Assembly (NCBI GenBank): GCA_026129545.1 | Contig: JAHCHX010000007.1 | Coordinates: 55,260 to 119,259 of the forward strand | Source: Saprospiraceae bacterium | GTDB taxonomy: Bacteria > Bacteroidota > Bacteroidia > Chitinophagales > Saprospiraceae | DNA: 64,000 nt | Direction: 5' to 3' | Shown: piece by piece, positions 39,997 through 49,401 of the stretch | Layout of the letters: each line of letters starts with the position of its first letter | How positions within the stretch are numbered: position 1 is the stretch's first letter | The notes under the pieces: model-generated | Seen by the model: only the letters and a program-made list of their open reading frames with translations | Database searches by the model: none | Told to the model about the DNA's origin: nothing | Position numbers and translations under genes: made by a program

Positions 39997-41691
39997 CTAC
40001 TGATTCAAATACACCATCTTCACCTCGTAAACCCCTGCCGACACGACTTTTTCACCTTCTTCCACTCCTTTCAAAATCAACGTCCGGGTGCCGTCGTTCG
40101 CTCCTGTCTGCACATAACTCAGTGTGAACATCTCCGGCCCGTCTTTCAGAAACACCGCCGTTTTGCCGTTGATTTCGGTCAGAGCCGAGTTTGGCACGGT
40201 GATATTCCGGCTGGTTTCCTGGTTCAATGCTTTCACCGTCACAAATTCGCCAATTTTAAATTCGCCTTTCGGGTTGTCCATTTCAAAAAGCACGCGCTGG
40301 CTCTGGTTGCCGGGGTTCATGGTTTGGGCCGGCGAAATCAGCCGAACCTCGGCAGTTTTACTTCCATTGGTTGAGGCCGTGACGAGAAATTTATTTCCCG
40401 ACTGAACGACGGGCAAATCCTGCACATACACCTGCGCTTCCACATACACTTTGTTCAAATTGGTGACGGTGAACAGCGTTTGCCCGGCCGATACTTCCGC
40501 ACCTGGCGTAAGCGTGAACGCGCCCATCACGCCCGAGATCGGTGCCACCAGCGTCACCGTGCGGCTGTTGGCTGCCGAGTTGGCGCCCAGTGCGCGACTT
40601 TCCAGCGTTTGCAATTCGACCAAGGCCTGGTTGTAGGCGGCTTCGGCGGCCTGCACTTCTTTGGCCGCCGCGATGTCCTCAATTTTTTTCAATCGCTCGA
40701 ACTCCCGTTTCGTAGCAGCAACGCGCGCTCTGGCGGTTTCGATTTGTACCGCAATCCCGGCGTTGTTGGCCGCGATGCCCACCTGGTCGGATGTGCCGAT
40801 ATTCTGCTGTAAAATCGCCAGCGTTTGACCGGCGCGCACCGTCTGACCGACGGCCACATTCACCCTTGTGATGCGTCCGCCCTGTGGGGCTATTACAGCG
40901 CCCAGTCCCCCGGAAGACGGGATAATCGTGCCGTACATCGTGGTGGCCGATTGGTAATCGCCTACCGCGATGGGCTGCGTCAGGATTTCAAACAAAAACT
41001 GCGTCTCTTTCGGGGCGTACACCGATTTCCCGTAGCCGCTTCCGCCCTCCTTGGGGCCGTGCTCCTCGTCGCCGTGAGCAAAAGCCGGGTTCAAATTCGG
41101 CGCAGAAAACCAGGCGCTTGCCAGTAAAAGCAGCGCCGTCAATGCCCGATTGCGACGGCGACTCGCAAACCACATACCCAAGCCGCCCAGCAACAGGCCG
41201 CCCACAAACCAAAGCCATTGGTTACCCGGCTCGGTTGGCGCGGCAGCACTCTCGGTAGCGGAGGGCAATTTTTTCCCCACTTCCACGCCTGCTACGCCGA
41301 TCAGATCCGCCCCGTTGGGGTGGGTTATTTGCACGTTGAGCGTGTAGGTTTTGTTTTCAGGAAACGTGCCATGCAATTCGTACACACCCGGCGAAAGCGG
41401 CTTGGCCTCGAAAATGATTTGCGGATTTTCCGCCACGCTGATTTTCAACTCCGCCTTGTCAATTGGGCGGTTGGTTTTAAAATCGGCGATGTAAAGCGTC
41501 AAGTGAGCATCCTGGCCGGCGCTGAGTTCCGGGTAGTAAAGCGTGAGTTCGTAGCGGTCGCTTTGGCCGTACACGGTGAAATGGTCTTTGGCCACACCGG
41601 GGTCGGTCGCAATTTCGTCGCCATGTGCAAAAGCATTGGGCGATGCCAGCGCGAGGCTGAAAAGAAAGGAAAAGAAAACGGGCAATTTCAT
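39997..41691 (-). CDS. RND periplasmic adaptor with an extra N-terminal secreted domain
   Basis: 564 residues. It starts with a signal peptide ending AFAHGDE, a periplasmic domain of about 120 residues (HFTVYGQSDRYELTLYYPEL and AHLTLYIADFKTNRPIDKAE), a transmembrane segment (WLWFVGGLLLGGLGMWFASR) and then a second signal-like stretch ending AFAHGDE again. From about residue 225 it is a standard membrane-fusion protein: AVIAPQGGRITRVNVAVGQT, coiled coil, VTLVAPISGVMGAFTLTPGA and VLFEMDNPKGEFKIGEFVTV. It serves the RND pump at 42900-46052 with the outer-membrane factor between them. The repeated AFAHGDE suggests two secreted proteins were fused. Confidence 0.82.
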   Translation of the reverse strand: MKLPVFFSFLFSLALASPNAFAHGDEIATDPGVAKDHFTVYGQSDRYELTLYYPELSAGQDAHLTLYIADFKTNRPIDKAELKISVAENPQIIFEAKPLSPGVYELHGTFPENKTYTLNVQITHPNGADLIGVAGVEVGKKLPSATESAAAPTEPGNQWLWFVGGLLLGGLGMWFASRRRNRALTALLLLASAWFSAPNLNPAFAHGDEEHGPKEGGSGYGKSVYAPKETQFLFEILTQPIAVGDYQSATTMYGTIIPSSGGLGAVIAPQGGRITRVNVAVGQTVRAGQTLAILQQNIGTSDQVGIAANNAGIAVQIETARARVAATKREFERLKKIEDIAAAKEVQAAEAAYNQALVELQTLESRALGANSAANSRTVTLVAPISGVMGAFTLTPGAEVSAGQTLFTVTNLNKVYVEAQVYVQDLPVVQSGNKFLVTASTNGSKTAEVRLISPAQTMNPGNQSQRVLFEMDNPKGEFKIGEFVTVKALNQETSRNITVPNSALTEINGKTAVFLKDGPEMFTLSYVQTGANDGTRTLILKGVEEGEKVVSAGVYEVKMVYLNQ

Positions 41692-41730
41692 AACCGTTAT
41701 TTTTTTAGATTGAACATCAATGATTTCAAA

Positions 41731-42903
41731 CTACTGTCCCGACAGGTACAGCATTTGGATGCGGGCTGTTTCAAAGGCTTGCATCTGGGTCGCGTATTCG
41801 CGCTGAATTGCGTATGCTTCATCCAACGTGCGCAGGAAGGTGACGTAATCCATCTGGCCGGCCTCGCGCAGGCGTAGTGCCGTGGCGATCAGCGCCCGGC
41901 TGCGCGGCAGGGCTTCGCGTTCGTAGTAATGCACGAGGTTCAGCGCCGTGGTGGCCTCCGTCCGGGTTCGGGCGAGTTCGAGTGCCACAGCCTGGCTTTG
42001 CGCTTCGGTGCGGGCCAGGGCTGCCTGACCTTCGGCTTCGGCACTTTTTACGCCGGCGCGGTATTGTCCTACCCAGAGCGGGATGCCAACGCTGGCGCGA
42101 AAGCGATAGTCAATCGGCGTGCTTTGCAGACCTTGATTCAGATAGCCGAGCGAAAAATTGGGTAGCGCCCTGCTTTTGGCTAAGCTGATTTGCTGCTCCG
42201 CCACCCGTGCGGCCTGCTGTTCGTAGGCGACGGCCGGATTGCCTGCGGCGTTTCCTTGCAACAATTGTCCGAATAAGCCGAGCGTGTCGGGCGCCAATGG
42301 CGACAAACTGCCTAAATCGGTCAGTCCGGTGAGTGCCGCCAATTGTTGCCGAATTGACGCGGCGTTTTGCTCTGCTGCCAATCGCTCCTGGTGTACCGTG
42401 CCCGCTTCGTTTTCAGCCAGCGTTTTTTGCAAAAAATCAATTTCTCCGCCCGCGAACTGCCGGGCGGCGGTCGCGGCGATTTGCTGGTACACGCTGTCGC
42501 GCTCGGCCCATTGTCGGGCCTGGTATGCTGCTGCCTGCGCCTCCAAATACAGCGCGCGAACGGTGTAGCGCAGGTCGTTTTGGCTCAACTGCTGTCCGGC
42601 CTGGGCGAGGGCGGTTTCAGCCTTCGCCACCCGCTTTTGCCGGGTGTACACGGTCGGGAACTCGAACGATTGCAGTACCCCCATCGCGTAAAATTCCCCG
42701 GTGGGGCTTTCCGCGTTCACTTCGGGGTTGGGCAGATTGAGCGCCATTTTTTCCGCGTATTTTCTGGCCTGTACGTCGAAGGCGGCAGCCCGGTTGAGCG
42801 GGTGGTTTTGGAGGGCGGCTTGCACGGCGGAATCGGGCGTTGTTTGCGCCCATACCGAGGAGGCGCTCAGGCCGAAAATCAATATTTTTATCAGCAATTT
42901 CAT
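41731..42903 (-). CDS. TolC-family outer-membrane efflux protein (CusC/CzcC type)
   Basis: 390 residues, signal peptide (LLIKILIFGLSASSVWAQ). Typical outer-membrane factor pattern: DSAVQAALQNHPLNRAAAFD, a helical barrel, and FSLGYLNQGLQSTPIDYRFR, which closely resembles the C-terminal half of the large RND fusion (SIGYLNQSLNSVE), so these two are related. Its ATG overlaps the stop of the RND gene by 4 bp. It forms the outer channel of the pump encoded at 42900-46052. Confidence 0.88.
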   Translation of the reverse strand: MKLLIKILIFGLSASSVWAQTTPDSAVQAALQNHPLNRAAAFDVQARKYAEKMALNLPNPEVNAESPTGEFYAMGVLQSFEFPTVYTRQKRVAKAETALAQAGQQLSQNDLRYTVRALYLEAQAAAYQARQWAERDSVYQQIAATAARQFAGGEIDFLQKTLAENEAGTVHQERLAAEQNAASIRQQLAALTGLTDLGSLSPLAPDTLGLFGQLLQGNAAGNPAVAYEQQAARVAEQQISLAKSRALPNFSLGYLNQGLQSTPIDYRFRASVGIPLWVGQYRAGVKSAEAEGQAALARTEAQSQAVALELARTRTEATTALNLVHYYEREALPRSRALIATALRLREAGQMDYVTFLRTLDEAYAIQREYATQMQAFETARIQMLYLSGQ

Positions 42904-45900
42904 AGCGCGTTATGGTCGGGTTTTAGGTTCGCAGATTGTTTTTTCCCTTCAAAATATTCCTCCACCGCTTTTTTGCCCCAAGCCCAAAACACCGTTGGTG
43001 TTACGATCATGTCCAACAAAGTGGAACTGAGCAAACCACCCAGAATGACCGTCGCTACCGGGTAGAGGATTTCCTTGCCCGCCGCTTGCGCGTCCAAAGT
43101 CAGGGGAATCAATGCCAGCGCAGCCACCAATGCCGTCATCAACACCGGCACCAATCGTTCGAGCGAGCCGCGCACAATCATCTTCTTGTCGAACTGCTCG
43201 CCTTCGTGTTCGAGCAGGTGGAGATAGTGCGAAATCATCATGATGCCGTTGCGCGAGGCGATGCCCGTCAGCGTGATAAAACCTACCAGCGTTGCCACCG
43301 AGAAGGTGCCGCCTGTGAGCCATACTGCTGCCACCGAGCCGACAAGGGCCAGCGGGATATTCAGCATCACCTGTGCCACGATTCGCCAGGAACGGAAATG
43401 CGCGTACAGCACGAGAAAAATCCCCAGGAAAGCGAAAATGCTCAGAATGCCGATGAGCCGCGAAGCTTCCTTTTGCGCTTCAAACTGGCCGCCGTATTCT
43501 AAGAAATACCCCTGCGGCATCTTAATTTTTTCAGCCACCGCCCGCTGCATTTCGGCTACCGTGCTGCCGAGGTCGCGGCCTTGCACGTTGGCCGAGACGA
43601 CGATGCGCCGCTGCCCGTTTTCGTGGCTCACGGTGTTGATGCCTTTTTCGTATTCGATGTGGGCGATGCTTTCGAGCGGAATCAGAACGCCCTCCGGCGT
43701 GTGAATTTGGGTATTGCGGATGTTTTCGAGATTTTCACGGTCTTCTGCCACCGCCCGCAACACGAGGTCGAAGGTTTTTTGCCCGTCCAGAATTTGGCTG
43801 ACCACCTTGCCACCGTACAACACTTCGAGGTCGCGGGCTACTTCCCCGGTTTGCATCCCGTAGCGTTGCAGGGCGTCGCGGTCGAGCCGAATGGTGAGTT
43901 GCGGCACCAGCACTAAGCGTTCCACCTGCACGTCCACCGCGCCCGGCACGGTCTCGACGGCCTCTTTCACCTGTCCGGCCAAAGCGCGCAGTTCGGTCAG
44001 GTCTTCGCCGAATACCTTGATGGCCACTTGCGCCCGCACCCCGCTCAGCAAGTGGTCGAGGCGGTGCGAAATAGGCTGTCCGATGCTGACCGACACGCCG
44101 GCAAGGTTACCGAGTTGTTTGCGAATATCGGCCACGACCTCCGTGCGCGGGCGGGCGCCTTCGCGCAACTCTACCTCGATTTCAGAGTTTGATACCGGCT
44201 CCACATGCTCATCGAGTTCGGCGCGCCCGGTGCGCCGGGCGGTGTACTGCACATCCGACACCCGCAGGATGAGTTGTTCGGCCACCGTACCAATTTTGTT
44301 GCTTTCTTCTAAGGAAGTGCCCGCCGGAGCGTACAGATTCACCGTAAAACTGCCTTCATTGAATGGCGGTAAAAACTCTGTGCCGAAGCGCGTCACCATC
44401 AGCAAGGAGCCGATGACCAGCGCCGCCGCCGCGCCGATCACCGTGCGCGGATGCGTCAGACCGAAATTCAGCAGTTTCATATCCTGCCGTTTCAGCCAGG
44501 TGACCAAACCTGATTCTTTGCCCTCGTTCAGTTTTGAATTGGGAAGCAAAAAAGAACAAAGCGCGGGCGTCACGGTGAGCGAAACCACCAACGATGCCAA
44601 AATAGAGGTGATATAAGCGATGCCCAGCGGCGCAAAAATCCGTCCTTCGATGCCTTGCAACTGGAACAAGGGCAGAAACACCAGCACCACGATAATGGTC
44701 GCATATACGATGGAATTGCGCACTTCGCTACTGGCTTCATAGACGACAAGAAGCGAGTTTTTTGGGCTCCCCGCCGCCCGATTTTCTTTCAATCTGCGAA
44801 AAACATTTTCAACGTCCACAATCGCATCGTCCACTAATTCGCCGATGGCGATGGCCAGACCGCCGAGCGTCAGGGTATTGATGGAAATGTCGAACCACCT
44901 GAAAACCAGCGCCGTAATCACCAGCGAAAGTGGAATCGCCGTCAGTGTGATGATGGTGGTACGGAAATTCAGGAGAAATAGAAACAGCACGATGATGACC
45001 AAAATGAAACCGTCGCGCAGCGCCACCTCCACGTTGGTCAGCGAATTGACAATGAAGTTTTTTTGCTGAAAAACCTCCGGATTGAGCCGCACATCAGACG
45101 GCAACGAAGGTTTCAACTCTTCCAGGGCCTTTTCAACTGCCGCTGTTAAATCCACCGTACTGGCCCCAGGTTGTTTCTCGACGGTCAGTATCACGGCGGG
45201 TCGGGCGTTCACCGAGGCATCGCCGCGTTTGATGGCCGCGCCGAATTGTACTTCGGCCACTTGGCTCAGCAACACCGGCGAGCCTTCCCGGTTCGCCACC
45301 ACCGTTCGCTGCAAGTCTTCCAGGTTTTTGGAGCGCCCCAGCACCGAAATCAGCACTTCCGAACCATAGCGATTGAAAAAACTGCCCGTAGCATTCAGGT
45401 TGGCATTGGAGAGGGCGCGGTCGAGGTCTTCAAGGGTCAGATTGTATTGTTTAAGTTTGGCCGACGACACCAGCACCTGGTATTGCAGCCGGTCGCCGCC
45501 CATGGGAATCACCTGTGCCACCCCTTTTATCGCCAGCAACCTGCGCCGGATGGTAAAGTCGGCCAGTGTCCGCAAATCGGCTGCACTGCTGAGCGTCTGG
45601 CCGGTCGCGCTGTCGGGTTCGGCGGTCACGCCCACGAGCATGATTTGACCCATGACCGACGAAATCGGCCCCATCACCGGCACGATGCCGTCGGGCAGTG
45701 GTACGGTGGCGAGTTTTTCAGCCACGAGTTGGCGGGCGCGGTACACATCCACCTCCCAGCCGAACTCCACGAACACCAGCCCGATACCGCGCGACGAACT
45801 GCTGCGCACCGTTTCTACGCCGGGCGAGCCGTTGAGTGCCGTTTCGATGGGCAAAACCGCTTGCGCCTCCACCTCTTCGGGCGACATCCCGCCGGCTTCG

Positions 45901-46052
45901 AGGAACACCGTCACCCGGGGACGGTTGAGGTCGGGCAACACGTCCACCGGTAGGTTGGTAATCGTCCAGCCACCCCACACCAGCAGCAAAGCCGCTGCGG
46001 CCACCACGAACAGGCGGTTTTGTAATGAGAATTTTATGAGAGCGTTGAGCAT
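42900..46052 (-). CDS. CzcA/CusA-family heavy-metal RND transporter
   Basis: 1050 residues, full length for the family. Key features: TNLPVDVLPDLNRPRVTVFL at the N-terminus, VDDAIVDVENVFRRLKENRA in TM4 with two Asp for proton relay, EFLPPFNEGSFTVNLYAPAG, YTARRTGRAELDEHVEPV (a heavy-metal RND signature), and SRNGIMMISHYLHLLEHEGE. It exchanges protons for metal cations through the adaptor and outer-membrane factor that follow. The MerT-like gene ends 3 bp upstream, so pump and MerT/cupredoxin genes are one operon. Metal specificity cannot be fixed; nearby MerP- and cupredoxin-type proteins suggest copper, silver or mercury. Confidence 0.92.
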   Translation of the reverse strand: MLNALIKFSLQNRLFVVAAAALLLVWGGWTITNLPVDVLPDLNRPRVTVFLEAGGMSPEEVEAQAVLPIETALNGSPGVETVRSSSSRGIGLVFVEFGWEVDVYRARQLVAEKLATVPLPDGIVPVMGPISSVMGQIMLVGVTAEPDSATGQTLSSAADLRTLADFTIRRRLLAIKGVAQVIPMGGDRLQYQVLVSSAKLKQYNLTLEDLDRALSNANLNATGSFFNRYGSEVLISVLGRSKNLEDLQRTVVANREGSPVLLSQVAEVQFGAAIKRGDASVNARPAVILTVEKQPGASTVDLTAAVEKALEELKPSLPSDVRLNPEVFQQKNFIVNSLTNVEVALRDGFILVIIVLFLFLLNFRTTIITLTAIPLSLVITALVFRWFDISINTLTLGGLAIAIGELVDDAIVDVENVFRRLKENRAAGSPKNSLLVVYEASSEVRNSIVYATIIVVLVFLPLFQLQGIEGRIFAPLGIAYITSILASLVVSLTVTPALCSFLLPNSKLNEGKESGLVTWLKRQDMKLLNFGLTHPRTVIGAAAALVIGSLLMVTRFGTEFLPPFNEGSFTVNLYAPAGTSLEESNKIGTVAEQLILRVSDVQYTARRTGRAELDEHVEPVSNSEIEVELREGARPRTEVVADIRKQLGNLAGVSVSIGQPISHRLDHLLSGVRAQVAIKVFGEDLTELRALAGQVKEAVETVPGAVDVQVERLVLVPQLTIRLDRDALQRYGMQTGEVARDLEVLYGGKVVSQILDGQKTFDLVLRAVAEDRENLENIRNTQIHTPEGVLIPLESIAHIEYEKGINTVSHENGQRRIVVSANVQGRDLGSTVAEMQRAVAEKIKMPQGYFLEYGGQFEAQKEASRLIGILSIFAFLGIFLVLYAHFRSWRIVAQVMLNIPLALVGSVAAVWLTGGTFSVATLVGFITLTGIASRNGIMMISHYLHLLEHEGEQFDKKMIVRGSLERLVPVLMTALVAALALIPLTLDAQAAGKEILYPVATVILGGLLSSTLLDMIVTPTVFWAWGKKAVEEYFEGKKQSANLKPDHNAL

Positions 46053-46055
46053 TTT

Positions 46056-46493
46056 TCAACAACATTTTTCACCCGCCTGTTGGGGAGGGCATTTTACCGT
46101 GCCATAGCTGCAAAACACACAGCAGTCGCCCGGCTTGGGTTTTAACATTGATTGACAGTTACTACATGAATAGAAGAATTGGCACGCATCGGTCGGCATG
46201 ATTTCCTTTTTTTGAAAACCGCATTTTGGGCAGGTGAGTGTTGAGTCAAGGATTGGCTTATAGACATTGTTTTTTCTTTTTTGCCAAAACCGCCAACCGG
46301 CCCACCCAACTCCAATTGTGCCTAATAGCCAAAAAAGAGGTGCGTATTGCTCGGCAAATTTGGTTACGGCTATTGCCGCGCTGCTTCCCACAATAAGCAC
46401 CAGTAGAGGCAGGCCGAAGCAGCATAAAAAAGGTAGTATCAAGGTTGCCAATCCAGAGGCCATTGCGAGCGACTCTTTTTTCATGGTATTCAT
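46056..46493 (-). CDS. MerT-like membrane protein with GDCCVxC C-terminal domain
   Basis: 145 residues. The N-terminal 75 residues hold membrane helices with a Cys pair in the first (LPFLCCFGLPLLVLIVG) and resemble MerT. The C-terminal 60 residues carry a metallochaperone-type domain: LTCPKCGFQKKEIMPTDACQ, CSNCQSML, and GDCCVFCSYGTVKCPPQQ, the GDCCVxC motif known from small proteins next to metal transporters. It probably handles soft metal ions at the membrane and feeds the pump. The start overlaps the upstream cupredoxin gene's stop by 4 bp. Confidence 0.8.
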   Translation of the reverse strand: MNTMKKESLAMASGLATLILPFLCCFGLPLLVLIVGSSAAIAVTKFAEQYAPLFWLLGTIGVGWAGWRFWQKRKNNVYKPILDSTLTCPKCGFQKKEIMPTDACQFFYSCSNCQSMLKPKPGDCCVFCSYGTVKCPPQQAGEKCC

Positions 46494-47692
46494 TTTTTAA
46501 AAAATTTCTTTACGGAGAGAACTTGCCCGTTTTCATCCACAATTTTCAGGACATAAACCCCGGCGGGCAATCCGCCCACGTGGACAGGCTCGCCGGCCGA
46601 AATCTCCTGTCGAAGCACAGTAAGGCCGTTTTCCGAAAGAATTTCAACCCTTGTTTTGCCCTTTGGAGTGGCAGACTTGAATCGCAGCGTCAGCCAATCC
46701 ATCGCCGGGTTTGGGAGGATTTGGACCATGCCGCGCACCGTCGGTTCGGAGGTGGCGCTGTGATGCTGAATGAAAATGGCGACCGGATTCTGGTGCAGGA
46801 AGACGTCCGTACCCGGTGCGTAGTAATTGACCCGGATACTGTCTTCTCCGTTTGAAATGGCTTGGAGCATCAGGCCGACGCTTTCTCCGGGCGATAGTAC
46901 AAGTGTGTCAACAGGCCATGCAGGAATCTGCGGCTCGCCGTTGCGGGTCACCACACTGGCTTCTACCAGATAGGGAAAAATCACCTCTCTGCGGCCAACA
47001 CCTGAATGAGTTATAGTGAGAAAAACGGGCAATTGGTCCAATGCCGAAAAAACAGCCACGTCTTCCGCGTTGTAGTCGCCCAGAGCATCGCCGGATTTGC
47101 CGTTGACCAGAAAATAATCCGGCTCGAAAGGCGGCAGGTTGCCCGTTTGCGGAGGGTCGAAGTGCCATGCCGCATCGAACTCACTCAGTAGCCAATGATA
47201 ATCTTTGAAATAGGGCGGCCCGTCGGTATAGGCTGTTTTTTCGCCACCGGCGGCCAACACGGTGAGCAATCCCGCCATCCCCATTTGACCGTGAACGGGA
47301 TTTTGCAGGCCACAGTGGTAAAAATAGTCGCCTGACTGTGCGGCCCGGAAAGCGAATGTTTCCGTGTTGCCAGGCTGCACAAGCACAGGATTCGATGCCT
47401 CGCCGTTGTTGGAAGTGTCGCTTCCGAACCCATGCAAATGAAAGGTATGCGCCAGGTTGCCCGCGTTGTACACACTGACCTGCACGCTATCGCCCTCCTC
47501 TACGACCAATCGCGGCGCCGGATATTTCGCCGGCCCTTCGCCGGTGATTTGAAACCCCCACACCGGCAACACCGTCCCATCGCTCATTTCCGCCCACCCG
47601 TCTTCCGAAGCGGTCAATTGAAAGGTTTTGAGGGGTTGGGCCGACAGGCCGACCGACAGAAAAAGCGCGGCCCAGGTGCTCCAATTTTTCAT
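46490..47692 (-). CDS. Secreted cupredoxin/multicopper-oxidase-like protein with T9SS sorting domain
   Basis: 400 residues with a signal peptide (TWAALFLSVGLSAQP). A cupredoxin domain is visible: HTFHLHGFGSDTSNN and GDYFYHCGLQNPVHGQMGMA, providing a type 1 copper set (His, Cys, His, Met). A second beta region (SALDQLPVFLTITHSGVG) follows, and the last 85 residues form a T9SS type A sorting domain (VQILPNPAMDWLTLRF, ending VLSVKKFFKK). It may oxidise or sequester copper at the cell surface. It is shorter than a three-domain multicopper oxidase, with fewer copper motifs. Operon with the MerT-like and RND genes downstream. Confidence 0.8.
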   Translation of the reverse strand: MKNWSTWAALFLSVGLSAQPLKTFQLTASEDGWAEMSDGTVLPVWGFQITGEGPAKYPAPRLVVEEGDSVQVSVYNAGNLAHTFHLHGFGSDTSNNGEASNPVLVQPGNTETFAFRAAQSGDYFYHCGLQNPVHGQMGMAGLLTVLAAGGEKTAYTDGPPYFKDYHWLLSEFDAAWHFDPPQTGNLPPFEPDYFLVNGKSGDALGDYNAEDVAVFSALDQLPVFLTITHSGVGRREVIFPYLVEASVVTRNGEPQIPAWPVDTLVLSPGESVGLMLQAISNGEDSIRVNYYAPGTDVFLHQNPVAIFIQHHSATSEPTVRGMVQILPNPAMDWLTLRFKSATPKGKTRVEILSENGLTVLRQEISAGEPVHVGGLPAGVYVLKIVDENGQVLSVKKFFKK

Positions 47693-47783
47693 GTTTTCCT
47701 TTTTAACGGTAATGCAAGGAGCTGCCGGACGCTGCCATGCAGCGCCCGGCGACCCGGATATGACTCAAAAAATCATGCAATCG

Positions 47784-48167
47784 TCATTGACGCCGATCGT
47801 ACTGGCAGCAGCCCGGCAGATTGGTGTAAGCCTCGTCGTTGCCTTTCACCACATCAGTGTCGTATCCCGCGGCAGCGATGGCCTGATGAACCTTGTCAAC
47901 GCCCGTTTGCGCCGGGTCGAACACGACGGTGAATTGGTGCGTGTCCATGTTCCAGTCGACGCTTTGTACGCCGGTCACGCCTTTGGCTGCCGTCTCAATC
48001 GTTCTTTTGCACATTCCGCAGTTGCCCCAAACCTGGAATTGGGCAGTTTGGGTGTTTGTGGCCGCAGTTGCGACTTTTTTTACCGGAGGGGTCCCGGTAG
48101 CGGGTTGTTGAGCGTATGCGTTATGGGTTGACAATGCCGCTATGCAGATGAAAATCAGGATTTTCAT
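47784..48167 (-). CDS. Secreted HMA-domain metal-binding protein, MerP-like
   Basis: 127 residues from ATG 48167, with a signal peptide (ILIFICIAALSTHNAYAQ). The HMA domain has FQVWGNCGMCKRTIETAAK (the C-x-x-C metal site) and GVQSVDWNMDTHQFTVVFD; the tail LPGCCQYDRR carries two more Cys. It likely binds copper or mercury in the periplasm and passes it to a transporter. A longer frame from 48227 would add a non-signal extension and is rejected. It lies between a metal-binding lipoprotein and the cupredoxin gene. Confidence 0.88.
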   Translation of the reverse strand: MKILIFICIAALSTHNAYAQQPATGTPPVKKVATAATNTQTAQFQVWGNCGMCKRTIETAAKGVTGVQSVDWNMDTHQFTVVFDPAQTGVDKVHQAIAAAGYDTDVVKGNDEAYTNLPGCCQYDRRQ

Positions 48168-48233
48168 GTTTTTAAAATTGAATTGATTGAATGTGAAAGA
48201 GAAGATGAAATGGGCGGTAGAACACACGGGGTT

Positions 48234-49253
48234 TTAGTGGCCGCTGTGTCCTTCGTGTCCGCCCGACGTGGCCTGACCTTCGGCCACCTGCACCACGAAA
48301 TCAGCCGTATGCACTTTGCCCCCGGTCTGGAATTGCAGCCAGCCGCGATAAGTGCCGGGCTTGGCGAAAGTGGTGTGAATGTCCAATTTGCCTCCTTCTG
48401 CCGAGGGATGGGTGTGGACGAACTCTTTGGAGGCCACTTCCACGAGCACGAGGTGGGCTTTTTCGCCCAAATAGTTCTCGAAAGTAGCGGGGTCAACGGG
48501 CTTGCCACCTTGTTTGATGGTCACCGGGATATGTTGCGGGCTACCCGTGGTGAAGCCGCCGCCGCCGTGTCCGGCTTCCATTGTGAGGGTGAACCCGTCC
48601 ACAGTGGTCGTCATTTTCGGTTGGGTATATGCGACGGTTCTGGCGGGCGTCCCGGCCACGTTGAGTTCGGTTTTGTTCACCTGATTCAAGCCGCCGGTAG
48701 GTTTGTAATCCGTAAATGCCCAGTATTTGCCGCCGGCCTCGAAGCGCGTTTCGTTGTGTCCGCGACCGTTGGTGAAGTTTTCTCCCGAGGCCAGCACTTT
48801 TATGTCGTAACCGCCTGTGGCTGAATATTCCGGGTGAATGTGGTCGAACCACGAGAGGTCGTCGCTCACGAGAATGAGGTGCATCTTTTTCTCATGCACG
48901 AGGTCGAGCGGAACAGGGGCAGACTCGTTGCCTTTGATTTTTGGCGTGAAAGAAAGCATGGCCGATTTGCCCGCTTCGAGTTGGGCGGGATTGGCAGCGA
49001 AGGCCGTGAAATACTCGGCTTTGTTGGCCTCTACTTCGGCTTTCACAGGCTCCAAATTCATGTTGCAGACGGGACAAGTGCCGGGCTGGTCGTAGGTTTT
49101 GCCCTTCTCGCAGTTCATCGGGCAGATATATTTCGTACCCGGGGCAGCCGCTTCGGTCGTTTGGGCTTTGTGTTGAGAATGGTCGTTTTTGCAGGCATTG
49201 AATGCCACGACCGACAGCGCGAGCGCGAGGCCCGCGATGAGCATATTTTTCAT
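48234..49253 (-). CDS. Heavy-metal-binding-domain lipoprotein
   Basis: 339 residues with a lipoprotein signal (Cys21 in AFNAC). Just after it is a heavy-metal-binding domain: YICPMNCEKGKTYDQPGTCP, VCNMNLEP, with the C-P-M/C-P-x-C-x-M pattern of copper-handling proteins. The remainder is a long beta-rich secreted region (PLDLVHEKKMHLILVSDDLS, HPEYSATGGYD, EFVHTHPSAEGG), ending in a His-rich tail (GGHEGHSGH). Likely a periplasmic metal buffer or sensor partner. It is the first gene after a short AT-rich gap (49254-49401) and so may begin a transcription unit. Confidence 0.8.
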   Translation of the reverse strand: MKNMLIAGLALALSVVAFNACKNDHSQHKAQTTEAAAPGTKYICPMNCEKGKTYDQPGTCPVCNMNLEPVKAEVEANKAEYFTAFAANPAQLEAGKSAMLSFTPKIKGNESAPVPLDLVHEKKMHLILVSDDLSWFDHIHPEYSATGGYDIKVLASGENFTNGRGHNETRFEAGGKYWAFTDYKPTGGLNQVNKTELNVAGTPARTVAYTQPKMTTTVDGFTLTMEAGHGGGGFTTGSPQHIPVTIKQGGKPVDPATFENYLGEKAHLVLVEVASKEFVHTHPSAEGGKLDIHTTFAKPGTYRGWLQFQTGGKVHTADFVVQVAEGQATSGGHEGHSGH

Positions 49254-49401
49254 AAAAAATTGAAATTGAGAGTGTTGGAAATAGAGATGAATAGTGAATA
49301 GACATATTTGAGCGACTTAGAAACAAATTATTCTAAATCATATCAATTGTTCTAAACCTATCTAAACCAGAAAAATGGGCACACGTCGGGCTGACGCGGC
49401 A

